Origin: Pseudogracilibacillus sp037072025
Lineage (GTDB): Bacteria; Bacillota; Bacilli; Bacillales; Amphibacillaceae
Assembly (NCBI RefSeq): GCF_037072025.1
Contig: NZ_JAXHDD010000006.1
Coordinates: forward strand, 62,001 to 126,000
Length of the DNA stretch: 64,000 nt
Reading direction: 5' to 3'
The position numbers were made by a program, and so were the translations under genes. Shown here piece after piece: positions 1-8,844 of the stretch. The notes beneath the pieces are model-generated. The model saw only the letters and a list, made by a program, of their open reading frames with translations, ran no database searches and was not told where the DNA came from. Numbering within the stretch: the stretch's first letter is position 1; every line of letters begins with the position of its first letter.

Positions 1-297
1 ACAGTTGAACAAATCGATCAATTAGAAAGAAAGTATAAAGAAATGGATCATAAAATAAAAGACATGCATTTAAAGCGCATGGAGTTAATGGGACGTGAAA
101 ATGTCGCTAGAGCAAATGAGAAAATGAATCACATTTTAAAAGATGGAGCGGATCACCCGTTTTCAAAGTTTTCTGAGTTAGAACAATTTATTGAAAACCT
201 TGAGAATAAAGTGAATCAAGCATATTATCACAGTACATTTGACCAGAAGATTGCACAATTAGAAAAAAACTTACAATCTGAAAACAAATCTAGTTAA
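1..297 (+). CDS. PspA/IM30 (LiaH-like) protein, C-terminal part
   Basis: The reading frame is open at base 1, so only the last 98 codons are visible. The visible part is charged and helical, with a coiled-coil pattern; residues around RENVARANEKMN resemble the second half of PspA/LiaH proteins. LiaH forms ring-like membrane-protective oligomers under cell-envelope stress and is a main output of the LiaRS system. Its place directly upstream of liaFSR supports this identity. A hairpin terminator follows the stop, so it may be expressed separately from liaF. The family call rests on context plus weak sequence resemblance; the N-terminus and promoter lie outside the window. Confidence 0.65.
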   Translation, partial: TVEQIDQLERKYKEMDHKIKDMHLKRMELMGRENVARANEKMNHILKDGADHPFSKFSELEQFIENLENKVNQAYYHSTFDQKIAQLEKNLQSENKSS

Positions 298-337
298 CTC
301 ACATTTAAATGTAGCAAAATTGAAAAAATGGTATACT

Positions 338-382
338 GAAACAGGCGCATAATTATAAGCGTCTGTTTCAATTATTAATTTT
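338..382 (+). terminator. Intrinsic terminator after the LiaH-like gene
   Basis: GAAACAGGCGC (338-348) pairs with GCGTCTGTTTC (359-369), with one G-U pair, followed by a T-rich tract. It separates the LiaH-like gene from liaFSR. Confidence 0.7.
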
Positions 383-405
383 ACTTATAAAAAGGAGGAT
401 CACAA

Positions 406-1140
406 ATGTTTAAAAAACTATCCACAGATACGATAAATTGGATTATAATCATCGGTGTGATTCTCTTTGTTATTGAAATTGCATTTTTTCATGGTGGTAT
501 AATTGGTACAGCCATTTTTACAGGATTTTTAATATATATAGGTTGGAAAAATTACTCAACGTTATTTGGTAAAATTTCATTTTGGGTTGGATTAGTTGGA
601 TTTATCTTTGCTGTCCTCAATATGATTGCAGTCCGATTTTTAATTATTGTCTTTATAATTTTACTATTAATCGATTATTTAAAGTCTAATAAAGATGCGC
701 AGCGAATTCATCCAACGATTAATATAGAACAAAAATATGAAGCTAAAGAACCGATAATAAAAATCAATCCAATATTTAGACAAATATTTTATGGAGATCA
801 ACATACGGAAGAAACTGCTTATGAATGGGAAGATATCAACATACATGGTGGAATAGGGGATCGAATTATCGATTTAAGCAATACTGTCTTACCAGAAGAC
901 ACTGCTGTAATCTCGATACGCCATTTAATTGGCAATATTGTTATTTATGTCCCTTACGAAGTAGAGATCATGATTCATCATAGTGCTATTTTTGGTAGAT
1001 CCTATATTTTAAATGAGTTTAACCATAATTTGATGAATCAAATTATTTCTTATAAAACTGAAAACTATGATACAACCTATCCGAGAGTAAAGATTATCAC
1101 CTCAATTGTGTCAGGGAATATCGAGGTGAAGCGGATATGA
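406..1140 (+). CDS. liaF: LiaF, membrane-bound inhibitor of LiaRS signalling
   Basis: The 244-residue protein has about four hydrophobic segments in residues 12-93, then a soluble C-terminal domain of the LiaF/DUF2154 type. In B. subtilis LiaF keeps the histidine kinase LiaS silent until the envelope is damaged by antibiotics acting on the lipid II cycle. The start has a strong AAAGGAGG site about 8 bases upstream. The stop overlaps the liaS start (ATGA), and liaR overlaps liaS in the same way, so the three genes are translationally coupled, which fits a sensor module needing fixed stoichiometry. Confidence 0.92.
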   Translation: MFKKLSTDTINWIIIIGVILFVIEIAFFHGGIIGTAIFTGFLIYIGWKNYSTLFGKISFWVGLVGFIFAVLNMIAVRFLIIVFIILLLIDYLKSNKDAQRIHPTINIEQKYEAKEPIIKINPIFRQIFYGDQHTEETAYEWEDINIHGGIGDRIIDLSNTVLPEDTAVISIRHLIGNIVIYVPYEVEIMIHHSAIFGRSYILNEFNHNLMNQIISYKTENYDTTYPRVKIITSIVSGNIEVKRI

Positions 1141-2174
1141 TGACGATTATTAGACATTTACTTACATCTATTGCGTTCGGTATTTTACTTACGGTATCTG
1201 TGATTAGTATTACTTTTATCGTTTTTCCATTAACTGATTGGAAAATTCTACTACAAACAAAAGTATATAATGTGTCATATTTGGTCGTTATCACAACATT
1301 AACAATTATATTTAGTTCCATCATTGGCATTATTACCTCGGTATATTGGAAGCAAAGAATTGAACATGTAGAACGACAGCTTACTGAATTAAATAATGAT
1401 CAAGCTTTATCCAAAGGAGATACGTTTAAAGAATTAAAAAAAATAGAAGATCAACTAGTGAGGTTACAGGAAAAGTTTAGATTACAAGTAGAGCACTCGC
1501 AACGTTTAGCAACAGAAAGAGCTAAAGAAAGAGAAAAGAGTCTACAGGAAGTTGTCGAACAAGAAAGAAACAGGTTTGCACGTGATTTACACGATTCCGT
1601 CAGTCAGCATTTATTTGCAGCTTCTATGATGATGTCAGCTTTAAATGAGTCATCTATTGAAGATCTGACAGTTAAACATCAAATTCAAATGGTTGAAAAA
1701 ACGATACATCAATCACAACTTGAAATGAGAGCACTTTTGCTTCATTTAAGACCGGCGGCACTAAAAGGGAAAGTGTTGCATGAAGGAATGAAAGATTTAC
1801 TTACAGAGCTGATGAATAGAATTCCGCTAAAAGTTGACTGGAAAATTGAGTCATTTCCAGTTGAAAAAGGTGTAGAAGACCAATTGTTTCGCATAGTACA
1901 AGAAGCAATTTCTAATACGTTAAGACACGCTAAAGCATCATCCATTCATGTCATGTTGATTAAACGTGACCATAAAATCATCTTACGGGTTGTAGATGAT
2001 GGAGAAGGATTTGATGTAGAAAAAGTAAAAACAAGTTCTTATGGATTACAAAATATGGAGGAAAGAGCACGAGATTTAGGTGGAACGTTAAAAATAATTA
2101 GCTTACCGAATAAAGGAACTAGATTGGAAGTAAAAGTACCAAGTCTTGAAAATGAAGGTGGTGAAGAGGGATGA
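1137..2174 (+). CDS. liaS: LiaS, envelope-stress sensor histidine kinase
   Basis: The 345-residue kinase has two membrane segments (about residues 8-30 and 45-68) separated by a very short outer loop, the intramembrane-sensing arrangement. A coiled coil follows (about 75-145), then a HisKA_3 dimerisation domain with phospho-acceptor His152 in the motif DLHDSVSQH, and a C-terminal ATPase domain with VVDDGEGF. It phosphorylates LiaR and is held inactive by LiaF. The start overlaps the liaF stop; ATG at 1140 is an equally possible start. Confidence 0.93.
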   Translation: MMTIIRHLLTSIAFGILLTVSVISITFIVFPLTDWKILLQTKVYNVSYLVVITTLTIIFSSIIGIITSVYWKQRIEHVERQLTELNNDQALSKGDTFKELKKIEDQLVRLQEKFRLQVEHSQRLATERAKEREKSLQEVVEQERNRFARDLHDSVSQHLFAASMMMSALNESSIEDLTVKHQIQMVEKTIHQSQLEMRALLLHLRPAALKGKVLHEGMKDLLTELMNRIPLKVDWKIESFPVEKGVEDQLFRIVQEAISNTLRHAKASSIHVMLIKRDHKIILRVVDDGEGFDVEKVKTSSYGLQNMEERARDLGGTLKIISLPNKGTRLEVKVPSLENEGGEEG

Positions 2175-2803
2175 TTACGATACTGTTTGCGGATGACCAT
2201 GAAATGGTTCGAATTGGAGTTACTGCATATCTTTCATCTCAACCTGACATGAAAGTAATTGCCGAAGCAAATGATGGCAAAGAAGCAGTTGAAAAAGCAT
2301 TATCATTGAAGCCTGACATAATTTTAATGGATTTGGTGATGAAACAAATGGACGGCATTGAAGCAACTAAATTAATTATGAATGAGTGGCCAGAAGCAAA
2401 AATTATCATTGTTACGAGCTTTATTGATGATGAAAAAGTGTATCCTGCATTGGAAGCAGGAGCGACGAGTTATATGTTAAAAACATCGAAGGCCAGCGAT
2501 ATAGCAGAAGCTATCCGTTCCACATATAAAGGACAATCTATTTTGGAGCCAGAAGTAACCGGAAAAATAATGACTAAAATGCGCAAAAAAGAAGCAGTGT
2601 CTTTACATGAACAATTAACGGATAGAGAAATGGAGATATTACTGCTAATGGCGCAAGGTAAGACAAATCAACAAATTGCCGATGAACTTTTTATCGCTTT
2701 AAAAACGGTTAAAGTACATGTAAGTAATATTTTAGGTAAGCTGGAGGTAAATGATCGTACCCAAGCAGTCATCTATGCTTTTCATCATAATTTGATTAAT
2801 TAG
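2171..2803 (+). CDS. liaR: LiaR, NarL-type response regulator
   Basis: The 210-residue regulator has a receiver domain with acidic pocket D8/D9, phosphorylation site Asp54 in ILMDLVMKQ and Lys104, and a C-terminal LuxR/FixJ helix-turn-helix (about residues 145-205, with LTDREMEILLLMAQG). In Bacilli it activates liaIH when phosphorylated by LiaS. It overlaps liaS by four bases. No clear LiaR box was found inside the window; its usual target promoter would lie to the left. Confidence 0.93.
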   Translation: MITILFADDHEMVRIGVTAYLSSQPDMKVIAEANDGKEAVEKALSLKPDIILMDLVMKQMDGIEATKLIMNEWPEAKIIIVTSFIDDEKVYPALEAGATSYMLKTSKASDIAEAIRSTYKGQSILEPEVTGKIMTKMRKKEAVSLHEQLTDREMEILLLMAQGKTNQQIADELFIALKTVKVHVSNILGKLEVNDRTQAVIYAFHHNLIN

Positions 2804-2864
2804 TTTCTCTTGGGCAACTTATTTTCTTTCATTCTAATCTATTTATAGTAATAATTAGCGATAC

Positions 2865-2893
2865 TTGTATAAACTTATATTTTAAGGTATTAT
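2865..2893 (+). promoter_or_regulatory. Sigma-A promoter of mntR
   Basis: TTGTAT (2865-2870), a 17-base spacer and TATTAT (2888-2893). Transcription would start near 2900, leaving almost no leader for an ATG at 2907 and so supporting the TTG start at 2943. Confidence 0.6.
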
Positions 2894-2942
2894 AGAGTAA
2901 GCAACAATGTTGCATACTTTTAAAATGAAAAGAGGAACGCCT

Positions 2943-3371
2943 TTGCCTACACCTAGTATGGAAGACTACATTGAGCAGATCTATAATTTGATAGAAACAA
3001 AAGGCTATGCTCGGGTAACCGATATAGCAGAAGCGTTATTAGTTCATCCATCCTCCGTAACAAAAATGGTGCAAAAATTAGATAAAGATAATTATGTAAA
3101 CTACGAAAAATACCGTGGTTTCGTATTAACTGATAAAGGGAACAAAGTTGGAGAGCGGCTAGTCTTTCGCCATGATTTATTAGAGGAATTTTTAGAGATC
3201 ATTGGCGTTGATGAAGAAAAGATTTATGATGATGTTGAGGGAATTGAACATCATCTAAGTTGGAATGCAATCGATCGAATTGCTGATTTGGTCGATTATT
3301 TTAAAGCCGATGAAAAAAGGCTGAAAGAATTAGCCGATATGCAAAAACAAGATGAAACTGCAAATAAATAA
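2943..3371 (+). CDS. mntR: MntR, manganese-responsive repressor
   Basis: DtxR-family regulator that represses manganese uptake genes when Mn2+ is bound. A TTG start at 2943, with AGAGGA upstream, gives MPTPSMEDYIEQ and a 142-residue protein, the family length; an upstream in-frame ATG at 2907 would add 12 atypical residues. With the TTG start all six known metal ligands fall at the family positions: D8, E11, H77, E99, E102 and H103. The N-terminal winged helix holds VHPSSVTKMVQKLDKD. The gene lies next to yqhO as in B. subtilis. Confidence 0.95.
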   Translation: MPTPSMEDYIEQIYNLIETKGYARVTDIAEALLVHPSSVTKMVQKLDKDNYVNYEKYRGFVLTDKGNKVGERLVFRHDLLEEFLEIIGVDEEKIYDDVEGIEHHLSWNAIDRIADLVDYFKADEKRLKELADMQKQDETANK

Positions 3372-3418
3372 CGCTGATCATAGATGACGACTAAAATTGT
3401 TTTAGTCATTGGAGAAAG

Positions 3419-3470
3419 CCGAACTAGTACAAATTTTTAAAAAAAGTTTGTATTAGTTCGGTTTTTTTTT
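3419..3470 (+). terminator. Intrinsic terminator of mntR
   Basis: CCGAACTAGTACAAA pairs with TTTGTATTAGTTCGG (one G-U pair), followed by an uninterrupted run of T (3462-3470). Confidence 0.9.
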
Positions 3471-3489
3471 GCAAGTTAAGAAAGTATAA

Positions 3490-3828
3490 AAATTTTATGA
3501 TTTTGCTTATCCTACAGCATCAGCCACGTCCAGCTCCAGCGCTTAAGCCATAGCATATCTTTTCGTTGGGACGAGTAAGCGGAGTCCCAGATCTTTTTGG
3601 TGGGACGAGCTTTAGCGCAGTCCCAAACTTCGCGCTTCTCCACTACGATAAAGAAGACTTGCCGACTGGCTTGTCCAGAGGCTTAGTCGCACTTATACCC
3701 TTGCGGTGAAAGCGGGCATCGGTTCACTGACGTTCACCGTGTTTCCTTTATCTCATTGCGAAGCACTCCAGTTTGTACGTTGCTGAACGGGCGCTTGCGC
3801 TTTTGTTCCTACTTTTATCAATTTTTAT
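3490..3828. repeat. Non-coding repeat-like stretch, comparatively GC-rich
   Basis: No plausible gene. The stretch is richer in GC than its surroundings and includes CACGTCCAGCTCCAGCGC and two similar palindromes of the form GGGACGAG...AGTCCCA (near 3569-3587 and 3602-3625). Related GGGACGA text occurs at 14681 inside another element. It looks like a dispersed intergenic repeat of Bacillaceae, but its ends could not be fixed. Confidence 0.5.
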
Positions 3829-4010
3829 AAACTGTGCAATAACTCGGTTAATTTGCTTTGCAAATATCTAGGTGTCGTTTTTCAAAAAATGCATCGTGGC
3901 AGTTGATGGATGCAGTGTCGTTTACCAAAAATGCATCGTGACAACCGATCAATGCAGAGTGTTTTTCCGTAGCGGTAAGACAATCACCATTCGAAGTCAC
4001 TGCACAGTTT
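3829..4010. repeat. Element A1: short non-coding element with terminal inverted repeats
   Basis: Left end ACTGTGCA (3831-3838) is mirrored by TGCACAGT (4001-4008). Inside are two tandem copies of a 43-base unit (3872-3914 and 3915-3957), each with a small hairpin of the type TGCAT...ATGCA, then TTCCGTAGCGGTAA, a string shared with elements A2-A4. A 74-codon open frame across it is judged chance. Confidence 0.65.
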
Positions 4011-4196
4011 TCATCAAATGGGATAGTGAAAAGTCTTGGATTATAGTTGTATACAGATTTTTCAAGAAAACGGTTATTCGAAAATTAACTAAGTAAGTTG
4101 TAAAACTTCCCCCAAAATGAGGTTTGTACAAATGTTCTAAATTAATTTTTTATTCGTACAATACTTAATAGACTATACTATACGAGGAGTTTTGTG

Positions 4197-5084
4197 ATGA
4201 AAATTGACTGCGTATTTTCAGGAGGCGGGGTAAAGGCATATGCATTTATAGGGGCTCTAAAGAGTATATATGAAAAAGGTATTACAATTGAAAGAGTAGC
4301 TGGTACTTCGGCGGGTGCAATCTTAGCGGCTTTTGTTACCGCCGGCATCCAATGGGAAGAAATGGAAAGGTTAATCAATGAAGTAAACTTAAAAAAATTT
4401 CTTGATCCACCAATTTTGAGTAAAAAAATACCTTTTACTAAATGGTTATTGTTATATTTTCAACTCGGTTTATATAAAGGCGATGTCTTTGAGAAATGGT
4501 TATATAATGTTTTAGCAGATAAAGGAATAATTACTTTTCAAGATATAAGAGAAGGATATTTAAAAATAATTGTTAGTGATGTCTCATTAGGAAAATTAAT
4601 TGTCATTCCAGACGACCTTGAACGAGTTTATGGACTGGATAAAAATTCATTTAATGTGGCAACTGCGATAAGAATGAGTGCAAGCTTTCCCTATTTTTTT
4701 ATGCCTAAGGAAATAAAAAGCAAACAAAATAAACGGAGTTATATAGTTGATGGTGGGTTACTGAGTAATTTTCCCCTATGGGTTTTTCGTAAAAATAATA
4801 AAGATGCCCGACCTGTATTAGGCATTTCATTAAGCGATTCAATAGAAGATGCGCAACCAAGCAATATTAAAAATGCTTTGGATATGCTACAAGCTCTTTT
4901 TCATGCGATGTTAAGGGCTCATGATGCAAGATATATTTCAAAATCGATGCAAGATAATATTGTGTTTATTCCAGTTAAAAATATTAAGACAACTGATTTT
5001 TCCATTACTGATGAACAGAAAGAGTCTTTGATTCAACTTGGAAAAGAAAAGTCAGATCAATTTCTGAAATTGTGGCCAAAATAA
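4197..5084 (+). CDS. yqhO: YqhO, patatin-like phospholipase
   Basis: The 295-residue protein is a predicted serine lipid acyl hydrolase. The oxyanion loop is GGGVKA (from residue 9), the nucleophile Ser38 lies in GTSAG, and the dyad aspartate is D185 in VDGGLLSNFPLW, so the catalytic set is complete. There is no signal peptide, so it probably acts in the cytoplasm or at the inner membrane face. The substrate cannot be read from sequence. ATG at 4197 is seven bases after GAGGAG and is preferred over GTG at 4194. Position after mntR matches B. subtilis yqhO. Confidence 0.88.
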   Translation: MKIDCVFSGGGVKAYAFIGALKSIYEKGITIERVAGTSAGAILAAFVTAGIQWEEMERLINEVNLKKFLDPPILSKKIPFTKWLLLYFQLGLYKGDVFEKWLYNVLADKGIITFQDIREGYLKIIVSDVSLGKLIVIPDDLERVYGLDKNSFNVATAIRMSASFPYFFMPKEIKSKQNKRSYIVDGGLLSNFPLWVFRKNNKDARPVLGISLSDSIEDAQPSNIKNALDMLQALFHAMLRAHDARYISKSMQDNIVFIPVKNIKTTDFSITDEQKESLIQLGKEKSDQFLKLWPK

Positions 5085-5130
5085 CAATGATCGAGCTACT
5101 TAATTAGAAGCTCGATCATTGTTATTTTTA
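5083..5130. terminator. Bidirectional terminator between yqhO and yqhP
   Basis: A perfect 15-base inverted repeat, AACAATGATCGAGCT (5083-5097) and its complement (5109-5123), with a T tract on the + side. It overlaps the 3' ends of both convergent genes. Confidence 0.88.
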
Positions 5131-5480
5131 TTATTCGTTTTTTTTCCTTCAATGACTGTTAGGTGTGGGACGTGCCTTCTTTTTCTACGTTGTCTTAAAG
5201 GAGAATCTGTTCGCATTGTTTTCTTTATTTTTGGTTGTTGTTTACTGTATTTTTGGTTTGATTGTTTGGCAGCTTTTCTATATTTGCGCATTTCATCGTT
5301 ACCACCAGGGTTTCGTCGATTAAGAATGGCCGTGATGATAAAGTAAATAGCAAATCCTATTGCAATGGTAATCAATATACTGACAAAAAAGCTTCCAGGG
5401 TTTTTAATTAAAGAAGTTACCAAGCCGACAACCGCTAATCCGATAATAAAATAAATAAAAAGCGGAAATTTACGACTCAA
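5100..5480 (-). CDS. yqhP: YqhP, small membrane protein (SA1362-like)
   Basis: The 126-residue protein has two membrane segments (about residues 7-24 and 31-52) and then a long, strongly basic tail rich in Lys, Arg, Gln and Asn. The function of the family is unknown. It lies downstream of yqhQ on the same strand, 15 bases apart, so the two are probably co-transcribed. The assignment rests on size, topology and position between yqhO and yqhQ as in B. subtilis; the tail alone gives little family signal. Confidence 0.75.
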   Translation of the reverse strand: MSRKFPLFIYFIIGLAVVGLVTSLIKNPGSFFVSILITIAIGFAIYFIITAILNRRNPGGNDEMRKYRKAAKQSNQKYSKQQPKIKKTMRTDSPLRQRRKRRHVPHLTVIEGKKTNNKNNNDRASN

Positions 5481-5495
5481 CGAAAATCCTCCTTT

Positions 5496-6461
5496 CTATT
5501 GAGGTTGTATCACCTCACTACTTTGATTTAAGTTCACCTCTACTACGTCTTCTACCTCATCATTTTGCAGAACTTTTTGAAAGGAACATAATGCTACTTC
5601 CACTTGATCATCGTTTGGCTCTTTCGTTGTTAATAGCTGTAACCATAAGCCAGGATAACCCAACACTTTTAATACAGGTATATATCTTACTTTGTTAGTA
5701 AGTTGCAATACTTCAAATGATAGACCAATAACTAGAGGAATTAGTATTATTCGATTGACGATACGCCACCAAAGAGGATCGGTGGCGACAAACATATATA
5801 CGAATACTCCGACAATGACTGTAAAGAGAATAAAGCTTGAACCGCATCGATAATGGAGTCTAGACTCTTTTTGAACATTTTCGACGGTTAACGGAACATT
5901 GTGTTCGTATGCATTTATCACTTTATGTTCCGCACCATGATACTGAAAAACACGTTTTATTAGTGGCGTTAATGAAACAATATAAATGTAACCAAGTAAT
6001 AACAGGAGTTTAAAAAATCCTTCTAATAATACTTGCCCTGTTTTTGTCGGAACTAATCCTGTAAAAAAGTTTGCAACGATCGCAGGTGTAACGGTAAAAA
6101 TTAATTTACTAAAAATAAATGATAAAACACCTATAACGCCAATTCCAAGAATCATAACAAGTTTAGATGTTTCTTTTTCTTGTTTCATTTTTTCATCATC
6201 TTTTGGATCAACATCAAAGCGATCAGATGCGAAGTCAAGATGTTTTACACCATTAGCACTCGCTTGAACCAATGCGACAATTCCACGCAATAAAGGTATT
6301 TTTTTCAAATTCTTTGTTATATTAGATTCTACCCTTTTTACTTCAAAATATTCAATACTGTTATCTTTTCTTCTTATAGCAGAAACAAAACTTTTCTTAC
6401 CGGCAAACATAACCCCTTCAACTAAGGCCTGCCCACCATAAGCTGTCTCTTTCTTTTTCAA
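5496..6461 (-). CDS. yqhQ: YqhQ, DUF1385 membrane protein
   Basis: The 321-residue integral membrane protein belongs to DUF1385. It opens with YGGQALVEGVMF, has the family core KRVFQYHGAEHKVI and LHYRCGSSFILF, and at least four membrane segments (about residues 100-120, 140-160, 205-228 and 230-252). The biochemical role is not established. The start is TTG at 6461 with a modest GGTGA site upstream; no better start precedes the conserved N-terminus. Divergent from yqhR. Confidence 0.92.
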   Translation of the reverse strand: MKKKETAYGGQALVEGVMFAGKKSFVSAIRRKDNSIEYFEVKRVESNITKNLKKIPLLRGIVALVQASANGVKHLDFASDRFDVDPKDDEKMKQEKETSKLVMILGIGVIGVLSFIFSKLIFTVTPAIVANFFTGLVPTKTGQVLLEGFFKLLLLLGYIYIVSLTPLIKRVFQYHGAEHKVINAYEHNVPLTVENVQKESRLHYRCGSSFILFTVIVGVFVYMFVATDPLWWRIVNRIILIPLVIGLSFEVLQLTNKVRYIPVLKVLGYPGLWLQLLTTKEPNDDQVEVALCSFQKVLQNDEVEDVVEVNLNQSSEVIQPQ

Positions 6462-6581
6462 TGTATATCACCAGCCTCAATCTTATTTTACTAGAAAAGA
6501 ACAATTATAACTAGCGTTCTTGCTATAATTTCTCATTCTTTTCATAAAAATGGGTAATAATACGAATTGGAGGTTGATAAA

Positions 6582-7058
6582 ATGGGAAAACAATCAGCTA
6601 AATTAAACCGACTATTATTATTACGCACAATACTTACCGGTTTTTTTGGTGGCTTATTTAGTGGGCTATTTCTTCTATTTTTACATTATTTTAATATGAC
6701 AGAAGTAAGACCCAAAATATTGTTACGCATTTTATTTCAAAATGAAAACTGGATTGAGAAATGGTATGCTAATGTCGTATTGATTGTACTCATTAGCATT
6801 TTTTCGATAGTTATAGCGCTTATCTATTATGTTTTGCTACGACATAGGAAAAGTTGGATTACAGGAGCTCTGTTTGGAGTAGCGATATGGGTAGCAATTT
6901 ATTTTGTGATGCCGATCATTATCAAAAATTATAATCCATTCCTTTACCTAAATTCTGAATCACATGTTTCCATGTTTTGTTTATTTTTATTATATGGCGT
7001 TTTTACAGGTTATTCGATATCTTTTGATTATGGACATTTAAAACAAGAATATGAGTAA
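6582..7058 (+). CDS. yqhR: YqhR, conserved membrane protein
   Basis: The 158-residue protein has four predicted membrane helices (about residues 12-36, 58-84, 92-113 and 130-150). Its function is unknown. It is assigned to YqhR from size, topology and position between yqhQ and the Xaa-Pro peptidase. ATG at 6582 is chosen because GGAGG (6569-6573) sits eight bases upstream; the in-frame TTG at 6567 overlaps that site. Confidence 0.8.
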   Translation: MGKQSAKLNRLLLLRTILTGFFGGLFSGLFLLFLHYFNMTEVRPKILLRILFQNENWIEKWYANVVLIVLISIFSIVIALIYYVLLRHRKSWITGALFGVAIWVAIYFVMPIIIKNYNPFLYLNSESHVSMFCLFLLYGVFTGYSISFDYGHLKQEYE

Positions 7059-7149
7059 TGAATATTCAACATTTCTTTTAGCAGGATAATAAGGTTTATG
7101 GTAAGATTGTATCGATAGTCATCAATTTAATAAAGAGGTGAACATACAT

Positions 7150-8211
7150 ATGACAAAATTAGCAGATCTACGTAATAAGTTACTTGAAAATGAAGTCGAC
7201 GCTATCCTTGTCACAAATCCATACAACAGAAGGTATATAACGAACTTTACTGGAACAGCTGGTGTAGCACTTATAACAAAGTCGGACGCTTTTTTTGTGA
7301 CAGATTTTCGCTATGTTAATCAGGCTAAAGAACAAGTACCTGAATTTACGATTATAGAGCATCAAGGACTCATTGAAGACAAGTTAACTGAACTTATTAG
7401 TAAGTCAGCAATAAAACGACTTGGTTTTGAAGCAGACCACGTTACATACACAAACTATTCTCTGTATGAAAAAAAATTTGCTGTCGAGTTAGTTGCAGTA
7501 AAAGAAATAATTGAATCTATACGTATGATTAAAACAGCTGAAGAAATTGTTATATTAAAAGGTGCTGCTAAAATTGCCGATGATGCTTTTCAGCACATAT
7601 TAGAGTTTATTAAGCCAGGTGTCAGGGAAATTGATATAGCAAATGAATTAGAAATATTTATGCGAAAGCAAGGTGCAACATCCTCAAGCTTTGATATTAT
7701 TGTTGCTTCAGGATACCGCTCAGCCTTGCCGCATGGTGTTGCATCTGAAAAAGTGATTGAGAATGGTGAACTCGTTACGATGGATTACGGTGCGTTATAC
7801 AAAGGTTATTGTTCGGATATAACAAGAACAGTAGCAGTCGGGAATATAAGCGATGAGTTGAAAGAAATATATGAAACAGTATTAGAGGCACAAGTCCGTG
7901 GGGTAAATGGTATAAAACCTAATATGACTGGAAAAGAAGCTGACGCTTTAACACGAGAATATATAGAAGAACAAGGTTATGGAGAGTATTTTGGACATTC
8001 GACTGGCCACGGCATTGGACTTGAAATACATGAAGGACCGGGACTTTCTCCTCGTTCTGATACTATTTTAGAGAAAAATATGGTCGTAACAGTGGAACCG
8101 GGAATTTATATTCCTGAAGTTGGTGGGTGTCGGATTGAAGATGACATTGTCTTAACCGAATCGGGTAATGAGCGATTAACTTTTGCAAAGAAAGAATTAA
8201 TTCAATTATAA
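7150..8211 (+). CDS. papA: Xaa-Pro aminopeptidase, M24B family
   Basis: Dinuclear-metal peptidase removing N-terminal residues linked to proline, here of B. subtilis PapA/YqhT type. Starting at ATG 7150 the protein is 353 residues, with all five metal ligands at the expected places: D212, D223, H287, E316 and E330. The N-terminal creatinase-like domain covers about residues 1-125. AAAGAGGTGA lies eight bases upstream of this ATG; a longer GTG start at 7138 lies inside that site. It precedes efp, a pairing common in Firmicutes; both deal with proline-containing peptides. Confidence 0.94.
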   Translation: MTKLADLRNKLLENEVDAILVTNPYNRRYITNFTGTAGVALITKSDAFFVTDFRYVNQAKEQVPEFTIIEHQGLIEDKLTELISKSAIKRLGFEADHVTYTNYSLYEKKFAVELVAVKEIIESIRMIKTAEEIVILKGAAKIADDAFQHILEFIKPGVREIDIANELEIFMRKQGATSSSFDIIVASGYRSALPHGVASEKVIENGELVTMDYGALYKGYCSDITRTVAVGNISDELKEIYETVLEAQVRGVNGIKPNMTGKEADALTREYIEEQGYGEYFGHSTGHGIGLEIHEGPGLSPRSDTILEKNMVVTVEPGIYIPEVGGCRIEDDIVLTESGNERLTFAKKELIQL

Positions 8212-8261
8212 AACCCTACATAAATCTTACGGTACAATAATTTGAGGGAGGAAATAAAATA

Positions 8262-8822
8262 ATGATCTCGGTTAACGATTTTAAAACTGGTACTACAATC
8301 GAGTACGAAGGTAATATATGGCAAGTGATGGAGTTTCAACACGTGAAGCCAGGAAAAGGTGCGGCTTTTGTTCGATCTAAATTACGTAATTTAAGAAATG
8401 GTAATATTCAAGAAAAAACATTTCGAGCAGGAGAAAAAGTAAAACGAGCGCATATTGACCATAAGAAGATGCAATATTTATATGCTTCTGGTAATACGCA
8501 TGCCTTTATGGATGTTAATACGTATGAACAAATTGAGTTACCAGCTACACAAATTGAGTATGAACTAGATTTTATTAAAGAAAATATGACAGTCGACATC
8601 ATTATGTTTGATGGTGAAGTTATTGGAATCAGCTTACCAAATAACGTTGAACTTGAAGTAACAGAAACAGAGCCAGGCCTAAAAGGGGATACGGTAAGTG
8701 GTGGTTCTAAGTCAGCAACATTAGAAACAGGTTTAGTTGTTCAAGTGCCTTTATTTATTAATCAAGGCGACATCCTTGTTATAAGTACATCTGACGGTAA
8801 ATATGTCTCACGGAGTAATTAA
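8262..8822 (+). CDS. efp: Translation elongation factor P
   Basis: The 186-residue protein relieves ribosomes stalled on polyproline stretches. It has the three beta-barrel domains of EF-P: an N-terminal KOW-like domain with HVKPGKGAAFVRSKL, an OB domain, and a C-terminal domain ending GDKILVI-like text. The residue that is modified in B. subtilis, Lys32, is present at the loop tip (PGKG). A strong GAGGGAGG site precedes the ATG. aroQ, usually upstream of papA in B. subtilis, is not here. Confidence 0.97.
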   Translation: MISVNDFKTGTTIEYEGNIWQVMEFQHVKPGKGAAFVRSKLRNLRNGNIQEKTFRAGEKVKRAHIDHKKMQYLYASGNTHAFMDVNTYEQIELPATQIEYELDFIKENMTVDIIMFDGEVIGISLPNNVELEVTETEPGLKGDTVSGGSKSATLETGLVVQVPLFINQGDILVISTSDGKYVSRSN

Positions 8823-8844
8823 TATATTATGAGTATGATATGAG

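Noticed and set aside
3872..4096. 74-codon frame with an internal sequence repeat
   Set aside because: It is the 43-base repeat of element A1 read as protein; there is no convincing ribosome site and the frame runs out of the element.
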